DNA of 6,574 nt. It comes from an uncultured Collinsella sp. (GTDB lineage: Bacteria > Actinomycetota > Coriobacteriia > Coriobacteriales > Coriobacteriaceae). Shown in pieces: positions 1 to 6,523 of this stretch; position 1 is the stretch's first letter; each line of letters starts with the position of its first letter. The DNA is taken from NCBI GenBank assembly GCA_905197585.1, contig CAJJZO010000103.1, positions 1 through 6,574 on the forward strand. Direction: 5' to 3'. The notes below the pieces were generated by a model. It was not told where the DNA came from. It saw only the letters and a program-made list of their open reading frames with translations, and searched no databases. The position numbers were made by a program, and so were the translations under genes.

Positions 1-481
1 ACCAGTCGCAAAAGACCTTGCGCACGGCATGGGCGTAGTCCTCGTCCATGGTGAAGCGCTCGTTGTCGAAGTCGACGGAGCAGCCCATGCGCTTGATCTG
101 CTCGACGATGATGCCGCCGTACTCGTGGGTCCAGTCCCAGCAGGCGTCGACAAACTTATCGCGACCGATCTCCAGGCGGCTGATGCCCTCGCTCTTGAGC
201 TTCTTGTCGACCTTGGTCTGCGTAGCGATACCGGCGTGATCGGTGCCGAGCACCCAGCGCGTGGACTTGCCGCGCATGCGGGCCATGCGGATGATGGCGT
301 CCTGGATGGAATCGTCGGTAGCGTGGCCCATGTGGAGCTTGCCGGTCACGTTGGGAGGCGGAATGGTGACGGTGCAGTCGCCCACGCCCTCACGGCGCTT
401 GTAGTAGCCACCGTCGAGCCACTTCTGCAGGATCGCCGGCTCGTTGGTCGACGGATCGTAGTTCTTGGGCATTTCTTCCAT
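1..481 (-). CDS. valS: Valyl-tRNA synthetase, N-terminal part (3' end outside window)
   Basis: This class I aminoacyl-tRNA synthetase charges tRNA-Val with valine in the cytoplasm. Only the first 160 residues are present, against a usual family length near 880, because the gene runs off the left edge; nothing suggests it is broken. The visible part holds the start of the Rossmann catalytic domain: PPPNVTGKLHMGHA at residues 41-54 carries the HIGH-type ATP-binding motif as HMGH (50-53), and GTDHAGIATQ is at 79-88. The PPPNVTG context is typical of ValS; IleS usually has PPYANG there. The editing domain, KMSKS loop and anticodon-binding region would lie outside. The ATG at 481 is preceded by GGGAG (minus-strand sense, 488-492) with a 6-nt spacer. 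A second in-frame ATG three codons on is less well placed. The gene follows polA in the same direction after a 275-bp gap with a terminator-like hairpin, so it probably has its own promoter. Confidence 0.96.
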   Translation of the reverse strand, partial: MEEMPKNYDPSTNEPAILQKWLDGGYYKRREGVGDCTVTIPPPNVTGKLHMGHATDDSIQDAIIRMARMRGKSTRWVLGTDHAGIATQTKVDKKLKSEGISRLEIGRDKFVDACWDWTHEYGGIIVEQIKRMGCSVDFDNERFTMDEDYAHAVRKVFCDW

Positions 482-541
482 ATATTTCTCCCTTGCCCGT
501 CGGCGTGTCCGCCTGCTTGGTTTTCGCTCGGTCAGGTCCTG

Positions 542-578
542 CGCAAGACGAAAGCCACATTAAGTGGCTTTCTTTGCG
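542..578 (-). promoter_or_regulatory. Compound stem-loop in the valS leader, possible attenuator or terminator
   Basis: Inner arms GAAAGCCAC (550-558) and GTGGCTTTC (564-572) pair perfectly over 9 bp around a 5-nt loop. Outer arms CGCAA (542-546) and TTGCG (574-578) add 5 bp beyond a small internal bulge. In the valS direction the 3' side reads GGCTTTCGTCTTGCG, a broken T-rich tract. On the plus strand the tract after the inner stem is TTTCTTTG, slightly better, but no plus-strand gene lies upstream to terminate. It ends about 60 nt before the valS start, so it would be transcribed as leader if the promoter lies further upstream. The structure is seen directly; the regulatory role is inference. 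Confidence 0.5.
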
Positions 579-620
579 TGCGGAATCTACGAAAAGTTAT
601 CCCGTGCCGCCCGGCCAGGC

Positions 621-667
621 CCTAGGTTTACTTACCTGCCGCCTAGATGGCGTCTTGGTGTCTAGAT
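621..667. repeat. Three CTAG-centred sites spaced about 20 bp apart
   Basis: CTAG occurs at 622-625, 643-646 and 662-665. In the valS direction the contexts are ATCTAGACACC, ATCTAGGCGGC and ACCTAGGGCC, an imperfect repeat with spacings of 19 and 21 bp, roughly two helical turns. On the plus strand the two right-hand copies extend as CTAGAT followed shortly by CTTGG. CTAG is generally scarce in bacterial genomes, and elsewhere in this window I noticed only one (5289-5292). The spacing would suit an operator contacted on one helix face, but no known operator is recognised. Confidence 0.35.
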
Positions 668-689
668 ACTTGGCTGATTTTTTGGAATG

Positions 690-721
690 AAGGGGGCTCC
701 TTATTGGCAAGGAGCCCCCTT
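690..721 (-). terminator. Perfect 13-bp hairpin downstream of polA, probable terminator
   Basis: The arms at 690-702 and 709-721 (AAGGGGGCTCCTT / AAGGAGCCCCCTT) are perfect complements around a 6-nt loop, with a five-G:C run. The hairpin starts 36 nt past the polA stop codon, the usual place for an intrinsic terminator. In the polA direction the 3' flank is only CTTCATTCC, a weak U tract. The plus-strand flank (CTTCTGCTTTTGG) is also interrupted. The A/T-flanked arms give it some bidirectional character, but no plus-strand gene ends nearby. Confidence 0.7.
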
Positions 722-756
722 CTGCTTTTGGTTACTTTGGGTTTGTTGGTGCTTCT

Positions 757-3507
757 TTATTTGGCATCGGCCCAGGTTATGCCGGTGCTGGCTTCGGCGA
801 TCAACGGTACGCGGAGGTCTACTACGTGCTCCATAACGTCGCGGACCATGACGGTCAGGCGCTCGACTTCGTCGACGGGGCACTCAAAGTCCAGTTCGTC
901 GTGTACCTGCAAGATCATGTGGGCGGCAAAGCCCTCTTCTTCCAGGCGACGGCTCACGCGGGTCATCGCAATCTTGATGATATCTGCTGCGGTTCCCTGC
1001 ATGGGGTGGTTCATGGCCGTGCGCTCGCCAAAGCCGCGGAGTTGCGGGTTTTTGGCCTTGAGCTCCGGAATATGACGTCGGCGGCCGTACATGGTCTCGG
1101 CGTAGCCCGTCTGCTTGGCGCGCGCTACCACGTTGTCGAGGAACGTGCGCACGCCCGGATAGGCCTCGTAGTAGCGGTCGATCATGTCGCGCGCCTCGGC
1201 CATCGAGATATGCAGCGACTGCGACAGGCCATAGGCCTGCTGTCCATACACGATGCCAAAGTTCACGGCCTTGGCGCGACTGCGTAAGTCGGGCGTTACC
1301 TCGGACACCGGCACGCCAAACACGCGTGCCGCCGTCTCGGCATGGAAGTCCTCGCCCTCGTTAAAGGCGCGTACCAGGTGCTCGTCACCTGAGAGATGTG
1401 CCAGCAGACGCAGCTCGATCTGCGAGTAGTCCACCGCCAAAAAGACGCTTCCCTCGCCTGCCGAAAACGCCGTCTTGACGGTACGGCCCAGCTCAGACCG
1501 CGTCGGGATGTTCTGCAGGTTCGGGTCGCTCGAGGACAGACGCCCCGTTGCCGTGATGGTCTGGTTGTACGTAGTGTGTACGCGACCGTCACCACGGCGT
1601 AGCGGGCCCAGGGTGTCCAGATAGGTGGACTTGATTTTGGACTTCTCACGCCAATCCAAGATCAGGCGCACGATTTCGTGGTCACGGGCAAGATCGCTCA
1701 GCACCTTGGCGTTGGTCGAATAGTAGCCGCGCTTGGTCTTTTTGAGGCCCTTGGTCGGAAGCCCCATAACGTCAAACAGCACGTGCGAGAGCTGCATAGG
1801 GCTACCGATGTTAAACGTCTCATCACCCGCCAGGTCGCGAATGCTGCGCTCGACCTCGGTAATCTGGGTCGCCAAGCCCTCGGACAGACTGTGCAGGCGG
1901 TCGGGGTCCACGAGCATGCCCGCGCGCTCCATCTTGGCAAGTACCGGAACGAGCGGCATCTCGATGCCATCGAACACGTTGGCGGCGTTCTCGCGTGCCA
2001 TGCGGTCGCGCAGCGGTGCGACCAGTGCCAGCGTCAAGGCCGCCGTGCGAGCGGCGGGCGCAGGAGCATCCTCGCCGGCACCCTCCGCACCGCGCACCGC
2101 AGGCAGCGCCATCTGCAGATAGGTATCGGCCAGATACGCCTCGTCAAACTCGGAGCGGTCGGAATCCAACAGGTAGGCGGCAACCACGGTATCGAAGATG
2201 CGCGTGGAATCGACTGCCAGCGGATCCATGAGCTCAAGCTCGGAAGAGTCGATGGGCGAAAGCTCATGCAGCAGTGCTTTCATATCCGGGCTCGCCACGC
2301 GGCCCTCCATAAACAGGCGCGCAAGCACGCCGGCGATCACGCCGTGGGCGAAGTTGAAGCCATCGACCGCGGCAGTGGTACCGCCTTCGCCCTCCTCAAG
2401 CGCAAGCAGCCCCTTGGGCATCGCCAGCCACAGCGTGCGTGTCAGGCCAAAAAGCGCGCCCTCCTCCTTGTCATCGTCCACCACGGCGGCAATCCACTCG
2501 CCTACCTCGATCGCGCGAGCGATCTCGGCGGCAGCGGCAGCGAGCGCCTCGGCATCGCCGGCGGCAGCGCGCATAACGGGGGGAATCTCAAACGTGCTTG
2601 CAGCGGCCGCAGCCCCACCCTCGCCACCGATCAATGCCAAGAAGCGGTTCTGCATGGCCGTAATGCCGAGCGTGCCCAGCGCCGCGGACACTTCGTCGGC
2701 AGAAAACGCCGGGAAGGACGTTTCGTCAAAGTCGAGCTCGACAGGCGCATCAGTGCGAATGGTTGCGACCTTGCGGCTCAGCAGCGCATCGTCGATGTGC
2801 GCACGCAGGTTCTCGCCCATCTTGCCCTTGATCTCGTCAGCATGCGCGATGACCTCGTCCAAGCTGCCGTACTGCGCGATGAGCGCGCTCGCCTTTTTGG
2901 GGCCGATGCCCGGTACGCCGGGAATGTTGTCCGACGTATCGCCCTTCAGGCCGTAAAAATCGGGCACGAGCGCCGGCGTAATGCCGTGATACAGATCATC
3001 CACGCTCTCGGGCGTCATAATCGCCACGTCGGACAGGCCCTTGCGGGTCGAGACCACGTTGACGTGCTCGGTCACGAGCTGATACATGTCGCGGTCGCCG
3101 GTCACCAGCAGCATGTCGCAGCCGGCCTGCTCGCCCAGGCGAGCCAGAGTACCCAGGATATCGTCGCCTTCCCAGCCCTCGGACTGCAGAATCGGCACGT
3201 TGAGCGCACCGAGCAGCTCCTTGATCATCGGAAACTGCGCGTGCAGATCGGGATCCATGGGCGGACGCTGCGCCTTATACTGCGGCAGCATCTCCATGCG
3301 CACGCGCGGTTTGCCCTTATCAAACGCCACGACCACACCGTCGGGGTTAAAGGCGTCGATCATCTTGAGAAACATGTTCAGAAAGCCGAAGATCGCGTTG
3401 GTGGGGCGCCCGTCCGGCGCATTCATGGTGGGCGGCACGGCGTGGAAGGCGCGGTGCATGAGCGAGTTGCCGTCGATAACGGCAAAGGTGCGGCGCTTGT
3501 CAGACAT
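757..3507 (-). CDS. polA: DNA polymerase I, with degenerate proofreading domain
   Basis: DNA polymerase I removes RNA primers and fills gaps during Okazaki fragment maturation and excision repair. At 916 aa it is full length. Residues 1-290 are the 5' nuclease domain: IDGN at 11-14, GDRD at 137-140, GLKGDTSDNIPG at 186-197, and a helix-hairpin-helix GVPGIGPKKA at 197-206. Residues 300-500 occupy the 3'-5' exonuclease position but lack its catalytic acids: NLKYD of E. coli aligns with DMKAL (408-412), and the YxxxD site aligns with A486/A490. Residues 510-916 are the polymerase domain: TATGRLSSSDPNLQNIP (652-668), motif A DYSQIELR (693-700, catalytic D693), O-helix with R742, K746, F750 and YG (754-755), and motif C HDE (869-871). 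Phe at 750 is as in E. coli. Ala/Glu-rich linkers (297-335, 470-490) flank the dead exonuclease. The preferred start is the ATG at 3507, not the in-frame GTG at 3546. It is transcribed divergently from the M18 aminopeptidase gene. Confidence 0.98.
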   Translation of the reverse strand: MSDKRRTFAVIDGNSLMHRAFHAVPPTMNAPDGRPTNAIFGFLNMFLKMIDAFNPDGVVVAFDKGKPRVRMEMLPQYKAQRPPMDPDLHAQFPMIKELLGALNVPILQSEGWEGDDILGTLARLGEQAGCDMLLVTGDRDMYQLVTEHVNVVSTRKGLSDVAIMTPESVDDLYHGITPALVPDFYGLKGDTSDNIPGVPGIGPKKASALIAQYGSLDEVIAHADEIKGKMGENLRAHIDDALLSRKVATIRTDAPVELDFDETSFPAFSADEVSAALGTLGITAMQNRFLALIGGEGGAAAAASTFEIPPVMRAAAGDAEALAAAAAEIARAIEVGEWIAAVVDDDKEEGALFGLTRTLWLAMPKGLLALEEGEGGTTAAVDGFNFAHGVIAGVLARLFMEGRVASPDMKALLHELSPIDSSELELMDPLAVDSTRIFDTVVAAYLLDSDRSEFDEAYLADTYLQMALPAVRGAEGAGEDAPAPAARTAALTLALVAPLRDRMARENAANVFDGIEMPLVPVLAKMERAGMLVDPDRLHSLSEGLATQITEVERSIRDLAGDETFNIGSPMQLSHVLFDVMGLPTKGLKKTKRGYYSTNAKVLSDLARDHEIVRLILDWREKSKIKSTYLDTLGPLRRGDGRVHTTYNQTITATGRLSSSDPNLQNIPTRSELGRTVKTAFSAGEGSVFLAVDYSQIELRLLAHLSGDEHLVRAFNEGEDFHAETAARVFGVPVSEVTPDLRSRAKAVNFGIVYGQQAYGLSQSLHISMAEARDMIDRYYEAYPGVRTFLDNVVARAKQTGYAETMYGRRRHIPELKAKNPQLRGFGERTAMNHPMQGTAADIIKIAMTRVSRRLEEEGFAAHMILQVHDELDFECPVDEVERLTVMVRDVMEHVVDLRVPLIAEASTGITWADAK

Positions 3508-3515
3508 ATTGAATA

Positions 3516-3519
3516 CCTC
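3516..3519 (-). promoter_or_regulatory. Ribosome binding site that decides the polA start
   Basis: GAGG (minus-strand sense, in GCGAGGTATTC) lies 8 nt before the ATG at 3507. The alternative in-frame GTG at 3546 would add 13 residues (SKPCPAQSEVFN after the initiator) that do not resemble a PolI N-terminus. The only GGAG near it overlaps the GTG itself. Starting at 3507 gives MSDKRRTFAVIDGN, with the conserved DGN near residue 13 as in other PolI proteins. Confidence 0.8.
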
Positions 3520-3616
3520 GCTTTGGGCTGGGCACGGTTTGCTCACTCCAGTTTACACGCTCCCCGCCCCACGGCCACTGCACATCAGGCTTCCCTGCCG
3601 CCGCGGGCCCGCGCGT

Positions 3617-3624
3617 GATACGAT
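3617..3624 (+). promoter_or_regulatory. Candidate extended -10 promoter for the M18 aminopeptidase gene
   Basis: TGATACGAT (3616-3624) fits the extended -10 pattern TGn plus a TATAAT-like hexamer (TACGAT, 4 of 6 matches). It lies 49 nt before the ATG, leaving room for a leader of roughly 40 nt. The -35 position is GC-rich (near CTGCCG), which extended -10 promoters tolerate. Confidence 0.35.
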
Positions 3625-3673
3625 GGCTCACGGTACATCAACCAGCACGATCGATCCGAAAGGAGCCTGCGTC

Positions 3674-5071
3674 ATGGAGCGTCCCTGCGCATGGAAAAAG
3701 TACACGCCACAGCAAGTCGAGGAGCTCGAGGAGCTTTGCCGCGGCTATAAGCAATTTTTGAGCGAGAACAAGACCGAGCGCCTGTGCGTCAAGACCGGTA
3801 TCAAGATGGCCGAGGAGGCGGGCTACGTCAATCTGGAGACCGTGATCGCCGAGGGCCGCGCGCTCAAGGCCGGCGACAAGGTGTACGCCGCCAATCACGG
3901 CAAGGACCTCATGCTCGTCAACCTGGGCACCGCCCCGCTCGAGCAGGGCTTTAACATCCTGGGCGCCCATGTGGACTCGCCGCGCCTGGACCTCAAGCAA
4001 AACCCCGCCTTCGAGGCCGGCGACATGGCCTATCTCGACACGCACTACTACGGCGGCGTCAAGAGCTACCACTGGGTCGCTTCCCCGCTCGCACTCGTAG
4101 GCGTCATCTGCAAAAAGGACGGCACCACCGTCGACATCAACATCGGCGACAAGGCGGACGACCCGGTCTTCACCATCTCCGACCTGCTGATCCACCTCTC
4201 GAGCGAGCAGATGGCCAAGCCCGCCAAGGACGCCGTCGATGCCGAGATCCTCGACGTGATCGTCGGCGGCCGCCCCGTCAAGTTTGACGAGGACGACAAA
4301 GACGCCCCCAAGGAGCCCGTCAAGCAGATGTTCCTTGACATCCTCAAGGAGCAGTACGACGTCGAGGAGGAGGACTTCCTCTCCGCCGAGATCGAGGTCG
4401 TGCCCGCCGGCCCGGCCCGTGACATGGGCCTCGACCGCTCCATGATTCTGGGCTATGGCCACGACGACCGCGTCTGCGCCTATCCGTCCATGCTCGCCCA
4501 GATCAACGTCGCCAACGTGGAGCGCACGAGCATCACACTCATCGTCGACAAGGAGGAGATCGGCTCCGTGGGTGCCACCGGCATGACGAGCCGCTTCTTC
4601 GAGAACACCGTCGCCGAGATCATGACGCTCGCCGGCGAGGATAGCCCGCTGGCCCTGCGCCGTGCACTCGCCCACAGCCGCATGCTTTCCTCTGACGTGT
4701 CCGCCGGCTTCGACCCGGGCTATGCCGGCAAGTTCGAGACCAAGAACGCAGCCTTTATGGGTCGCGGCCTGTGCTTTAACAAGTACACGGGCAGCCGTGG
4801 CAAGGGCGGATCTAACGACGCCGACGCCGAGTACGTGGCCCTCGTCCGCGACATCATGGACGAGGCAGGCGTGGACTTCCAGACCTGCGAGCTCGGCCGC
4901 GTCAACGCGGGTGGCGGCGGCACCATCGCCTACATCATGGCCAAGTACGGCATGAACGTCATCGACTCCGGCGTTGCCGTCCTGTCCATGCACGCCCTGT
5001 GGGAGGTCGCCAACAAGGCCGATATCTACGAGGCATATCGCGGCTACAAGGCCTTCATCGAGCGCGCCTAA
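3674..5071 (+). CDS. apeA: M18 family zinc aminopeptidase (aminopeptidase 1 type)
   Basis: This is a cytoplasmic metallo-aminopeptidase of family M18, the family of yeast Ape1 and human aspartyl aminopeptidase, which release N-terminal residues from peptides using two metal ions. The 465 aa are full length for the bacterial aminopeptidase 1 group. Expected metal and catalytic residues are present: H99 in GAHVDSPRLDL (97-107), D264 in GYGHDDRVCAY (260-270), E294/E295 in DKEEIGS (292-298), D341 in SSDVSAGFDP (339-348) and H440 in VLSMHALWEV (436-445). HYYGGVKSYHW (124-134) is also typical. An acidic, lysine-rich loop (FDEDDKDAPKEP, 204-215) interrupts the middle. There is no signal peptide or membrane segment. 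The ATG at 3674 follows AAAGGAG (3659-3665) by 8 nt. Substrate preference cannot be read from sequence, and the symbol apeA is by subgroup resemblance. The downstream gene yaaA follows after 103 bp containing a large stem-loop, so co-transcription is uncertain. Confidence 0.95.
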   Translation: MERPCAWKKYTPQQVEELEELCRGYKQFLSENKTERLCVKTGIKMAEEAGYVNLETVIAEGRALKAGDKVYAANHGKDLMLVNLGTAPLEQGFNILGAHVDSPRLDLKQNPAFEAGDMAYLDTHYYGGVKSYHWVASPLALVGVICKKDGTTVDINIGDKADDPVFTISDLLIHLSSEQMAKPAKDAVDAEILDVIVGGRPVKFDEDDKDAPKEPVKQMFLDILKEQYDVEEEDFLSAEIEVVPAGPARDMGLDRSMILGYGHDDRVCAYPSMLAQINVANVERTSITLIVDKEEIGSVGATGMTSRFFENTVAEIMTLAGEDSPLALRRALAHSRMLSSDVSAGFDPGYAGKFETKNAAFMGRGLCFNKYTGSRGKGGSNDADAEYVALVRDIMDEAGVDFQTCELGRVNAGGGGTIAYIMAKYGMNVIDSGVAVLSMHALWEVANKADIYEAYRGYKAFIERA

Positions 5072-5084
5072 CCAACCCTTCATC

Positions 5085-5159
5085 AGTTGCGGTGAAATAC
5101 GGACTAAACTGGCCCATAAACGGCCAAAACAGACCGTATTCCACCGCAACTTCCTTTTT
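5085..5159 (+). terminator. Large inverted repeat with nested hairpin and T tract between apeA and yaaA
   Basis: Arms 5085-5102 and 5134-5151 (AGTTGCGGTGAAATACGG / CCGTATTCCACCGCAACT) pair over 18 positions with one A:C mismatch. The 31-nt interior contains a second stem, TGGCC (5110-5114) with GGCCA (5122-5126), around a 7-nt loop. The T-rich tract TTCCTTTTT (5151-5159) follows immediately. The position, 13 nt past the apeA stop, fits an intrinsic terminator. The long arms and nested stem are larger than most terminators and could instead mark a small repeated palindromic element, an RNA processing site or a leader structure for yaaA. The geometry is seen; the function is inferred. Confidence 0.65.
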
Positions 5160-5174
5160 GGCAGAGGAGAGTCC

Positions 5175-5984
5175 ATGCTGCAGGTCATCATTTCGCCCGC
5201 CAAGCAGATGCGCGCGGCCCAAGATGCTTTTGAAGTCCTGGGCATTCCACCCTTTGTGCGCGAGACAGCTCGCCTCCACCGCGCACTGCTAGATATCGAG
5301 CGGAATGAAGGCAGCGGCGGTCTGCAGGCGCTGTGGAATGTGAGTGACAAACTGCTGGGGCCTTGTCTCAACACCCTGCATGAGTTCGGGCCCATCCTGA
5401 AAAACGGCGATCTCGACAATCCCGCACTCGCCCGTCACCTCTCCCCCGCCGTCATGTCCTATCACGGCATTCAATACCAGAGCATGGCGCCCGAGGTGAT
5501 GGATTCCGCGCAGCTCGCATGGCTGCAAGACCATCTATGGATACTCTCGGGACTCTACGGATGTGTGCGCCCCTTTCATGCCGTTGAACCGTATCGGCTG
5601 GAGATGGGCGCGAAGCTTGCCGTCGACGGTGCCCGAGACCTCTACTCGTTTTGGGGCGACAAGCTCGCACGGGCTATCGCTCCGGCAGGATCCAACGCTA
5701 CGATCGTTAACCTTGCCAGCACGGAATACGCCAAAGCCGTTCTACCCTGCCTCACCACCGACGCCACGGGCGTCACATGTCGCTTTGGCGAAGGCGTCCG
5801 CAACGGCAAGCCCATCCAGCGCTCGACCGCCAGCAAAAAGGCGCGCGGCTCCATGGTGCGCTGGATGGCAGAAAACAAGCTCGAGGATGCAAGCGAACTT
5901 ACCGCATTCAACATCGGTTATCGTCACATCCCCGAGCTTTCAGACAAAAACACCCTGGTTTTCATGAACGCGCAGGCACAATAG
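5175..5984 (+). CDS. yaaA: YaaA/UPF0246 (DUF328) family peroxide stress protein
   Basis: The family member YaaA of E. coli limits intracellular free iron during hydrogen peroxide stress and so reduces DNA damage; its exact biochemistry is not settled. At 269 aa this copy is full length. Family signatures appear in order: ISPAK (6-10), SYHGIQYQSM (95-104), ILSGLYGCVRPF (123-134), PYRLEMG (139-145), DLYSFWGD (155-162), NLASTEY (179-185) and KKARGSMVRWM (221-231). There is no signal peptide or membrane segment, so it should be cytoplasmic. The ATG at 5175 follows GAGGAG (5164-5169) by 5 nt. The site sits only a few bases after the T tract of the upstream stem-loop. If that stem-loop terminates transcription fully, no space is left for a separate promoter downstream of it. 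No OxyR- or PerR-like box was recognised. The gene converges with the next one. Confidence 0.95.
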   Translation: MLQVIISPAKQMRAAQDAFEVLGIPPFVRETARLHRALLDIERNEGSGGLQALWNVSDKLLGPCLNTLHEFGPILKNGDLDNPALARHLSPAVMSYHGIQYQSMAPEVMDSAQLAWLQDHLWILSGLYGCVRPFHAVEPYRLEMGAKLAVDGARDLYSFWGDKLARAIAPAGSNATIVNLASTEYAKAVLPCLTTDATGVTCRFGEGVRNGKPIQRSTASKKARGSMVRWMAENKLEDASELTAFNIGYRHIPELSDKNTLVFMNAQAQ

Positions 5985-6007
5985 GCCCGCCGTTTCCAAA
6001 CACCCCG

Positions 6008-6523
6008 TTACTCCGCCAAGCCATCGGCCTTTGCAATCTCGCTCGTCGAGCCATCTTGGTAGGTAACCTTAACGTGCTCTACGTCGGATACCGTAACGCC
6101 CGACGGAGGTTCCAGACGCCACTCCGTCAGCGCAATGTCCATGGTCGTGGGCACGTTCCCCTGATCTTTGAGCTTCACCGTGAGTGTTTTGAGCGCCGCA
6201 TCAAACGTCACGCGTTCGATTTCCTCGCCAGGAATAGACCCGCCGCTCAGCTGCAGTTGCATAAACTCATCGCACGGATACCAATAGTCGCCGGGAGCTG
6301 CCACCGTGTTGCCGCCCGCGACCTTCACCGTCATGATCGGCAGGCCATCATCAGCCTCGAACTCCCATGTAGCGCCGCCGCGACCGCCAAACGTCCAGAT
6401 ACAAAAGGCAATCACCAGCACGGCAAGCACCGCAAAACCGATTGCGACCAGCCCATGATGGGCACGGCCCTCCTCGGCCGACACGTCCCACTGTGTCTCT
6501 CGATATAGATGCTTGTCTTCCAT
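6008..6523 (-). CDS. Unrecognised membrane-anchored protein with extracytoplasmic domain
   Basis: I do not recognise a family for this 171-residue protein. Residues 1-23 are polar (MEDKHLYRETQWDVSAEEGR then AHH). Residues 24-45 (LVAIGFAVLAVLVIAFCIWTF core) form one hydrophobic membrane span, followed by GGRGG. The remainder, about 125 residues, is rich in Val, Thr, Asp and Gly with alternating hydrophobic stretches such as IMTVKVAG, LKTLTVKLKD and HVKVTYQDG, suggesting a beta-rich domain. Topology (N-terminus in, beta domain outside) is inferred only from the single span; few positive charges flank it, so orientation is uncertain. No lipobox, LPXTG motif or catalytic signature is seen. Two Cys are present (41 in the span, 84 in WYPCDEF). 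The start is well supported: GGGGAGG lies 5 nt before the ATG at 6523. It converges on yaaA with 23 bp between stops and no visible terminator in that gap. Confidence 0.85.
   Translation of the reverse strand: MEDKHLYRETQWDVSAEEGRAHHGLVAIGFAVLAVLVIAFCIWTFGGRGGATWEFEADDGLPIMTVKVAGGNTVAAPGDYWYPCDEFMQLQLSGGSIPGEEIERVTFDAALKTLTVKLKDQGNVPTTMDIALTEWRLEPPSGVTVSDVEHVKVTYQDGSTSEIAKADGLAE

Larger units (their letters stand above)
482..689 (-). other. Upstream region of valS; no gene, several secondary-structure elements
   Basis: No credible coding sequence lies here on either strand. Read in the valS direction it holds a cluster of CTAG sites (621-667), a compound stem-loop (542-578), a small hairpin GGCG/CGCC with a 4-nt loop (502-513) and the valS ribosome binding site. 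No good sigma-A promoter is visible; TAGATT and GATAAC near 584-602 resemble -10 boxes but have no matching -35. Many Gram-positive valS genes carry a T-box leader, so I looked for the antiterminator core GGTGGNACCGCG. The closest stretch, GGGCGGCACGGG near 600-611 (minus-strand sense), lacks the key ACCGCG part. I therefore do not call a T-box. Confidence 0.5.
3508..3673. promoter_or_regulatory. Divergent promoter region between polA and the M18 aminopeptidase gene
   Basis: These 166 bp separate divergently transcribed genes, so promoters for both must lie here or within the gene starts. No coding sequence is evident. Candidate -10 elements are TAAACT for polA (minus strand, 3550-3555) and an extended -10 for the aminopeptidase (3617-3624). 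Neither has a good TTGACA-like -35 at normal spacing. A short GC-rich palindrome, CGCGGGCCCGCG (3602-3613), lies just upstream of the plus-strand candidate. Confidence 0.6.

Noticed and set aside
590..620. Possible T-box antiterminator core upstream of valS
   Set aside because: GGGCGGCACGGG superficially resembles GGGTGGNACCGCG but lacks the ACCGCG half, and no terminator arm pairs with it.
29..690. Plus-strand frames across the valS start and the 482-690 gap
   Set aside because: They are antisense to valS or run into structured intergenic DNA, with no convincing ribosome binding site and no recognisable protein.
1678..3618. Long plus-strand open frame (about 646 codons) opposite polA
   Set aside because: It lies entirely antisense to a PolA with all expected motifs. 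Its His/Arg/Gly/Ala-rich, low-complexity translation is typical of the complementary frame of a high-GC gene, and no family motif is visible.
3086..3673. In-frame N-terminal extension of the M18 aminopeptidase back to 3086
   Set aside because: The extension overlaps polA antisense and gives a Ser/Arg-rich tail with no family counterpart. The ATG at 3674 has AAAGGAG at 8 nt and yields the normal family length.
3638..5419. Long minus-strand open frame (about 593 codons) opposite the M18 gene and yaaA start
   Set aside because: It spans two well-supported genes and their intergenic stem-loop. The translation is Val/Asp/Gly/Leu-rich without motifs, so it is a codon-bias shadow.
5985..6007. Possible shared terminator between convergent yaaA and the membrane-protein gene
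   Set aside because: The 23 bp contain no inverted repeat or T tract that I can see.
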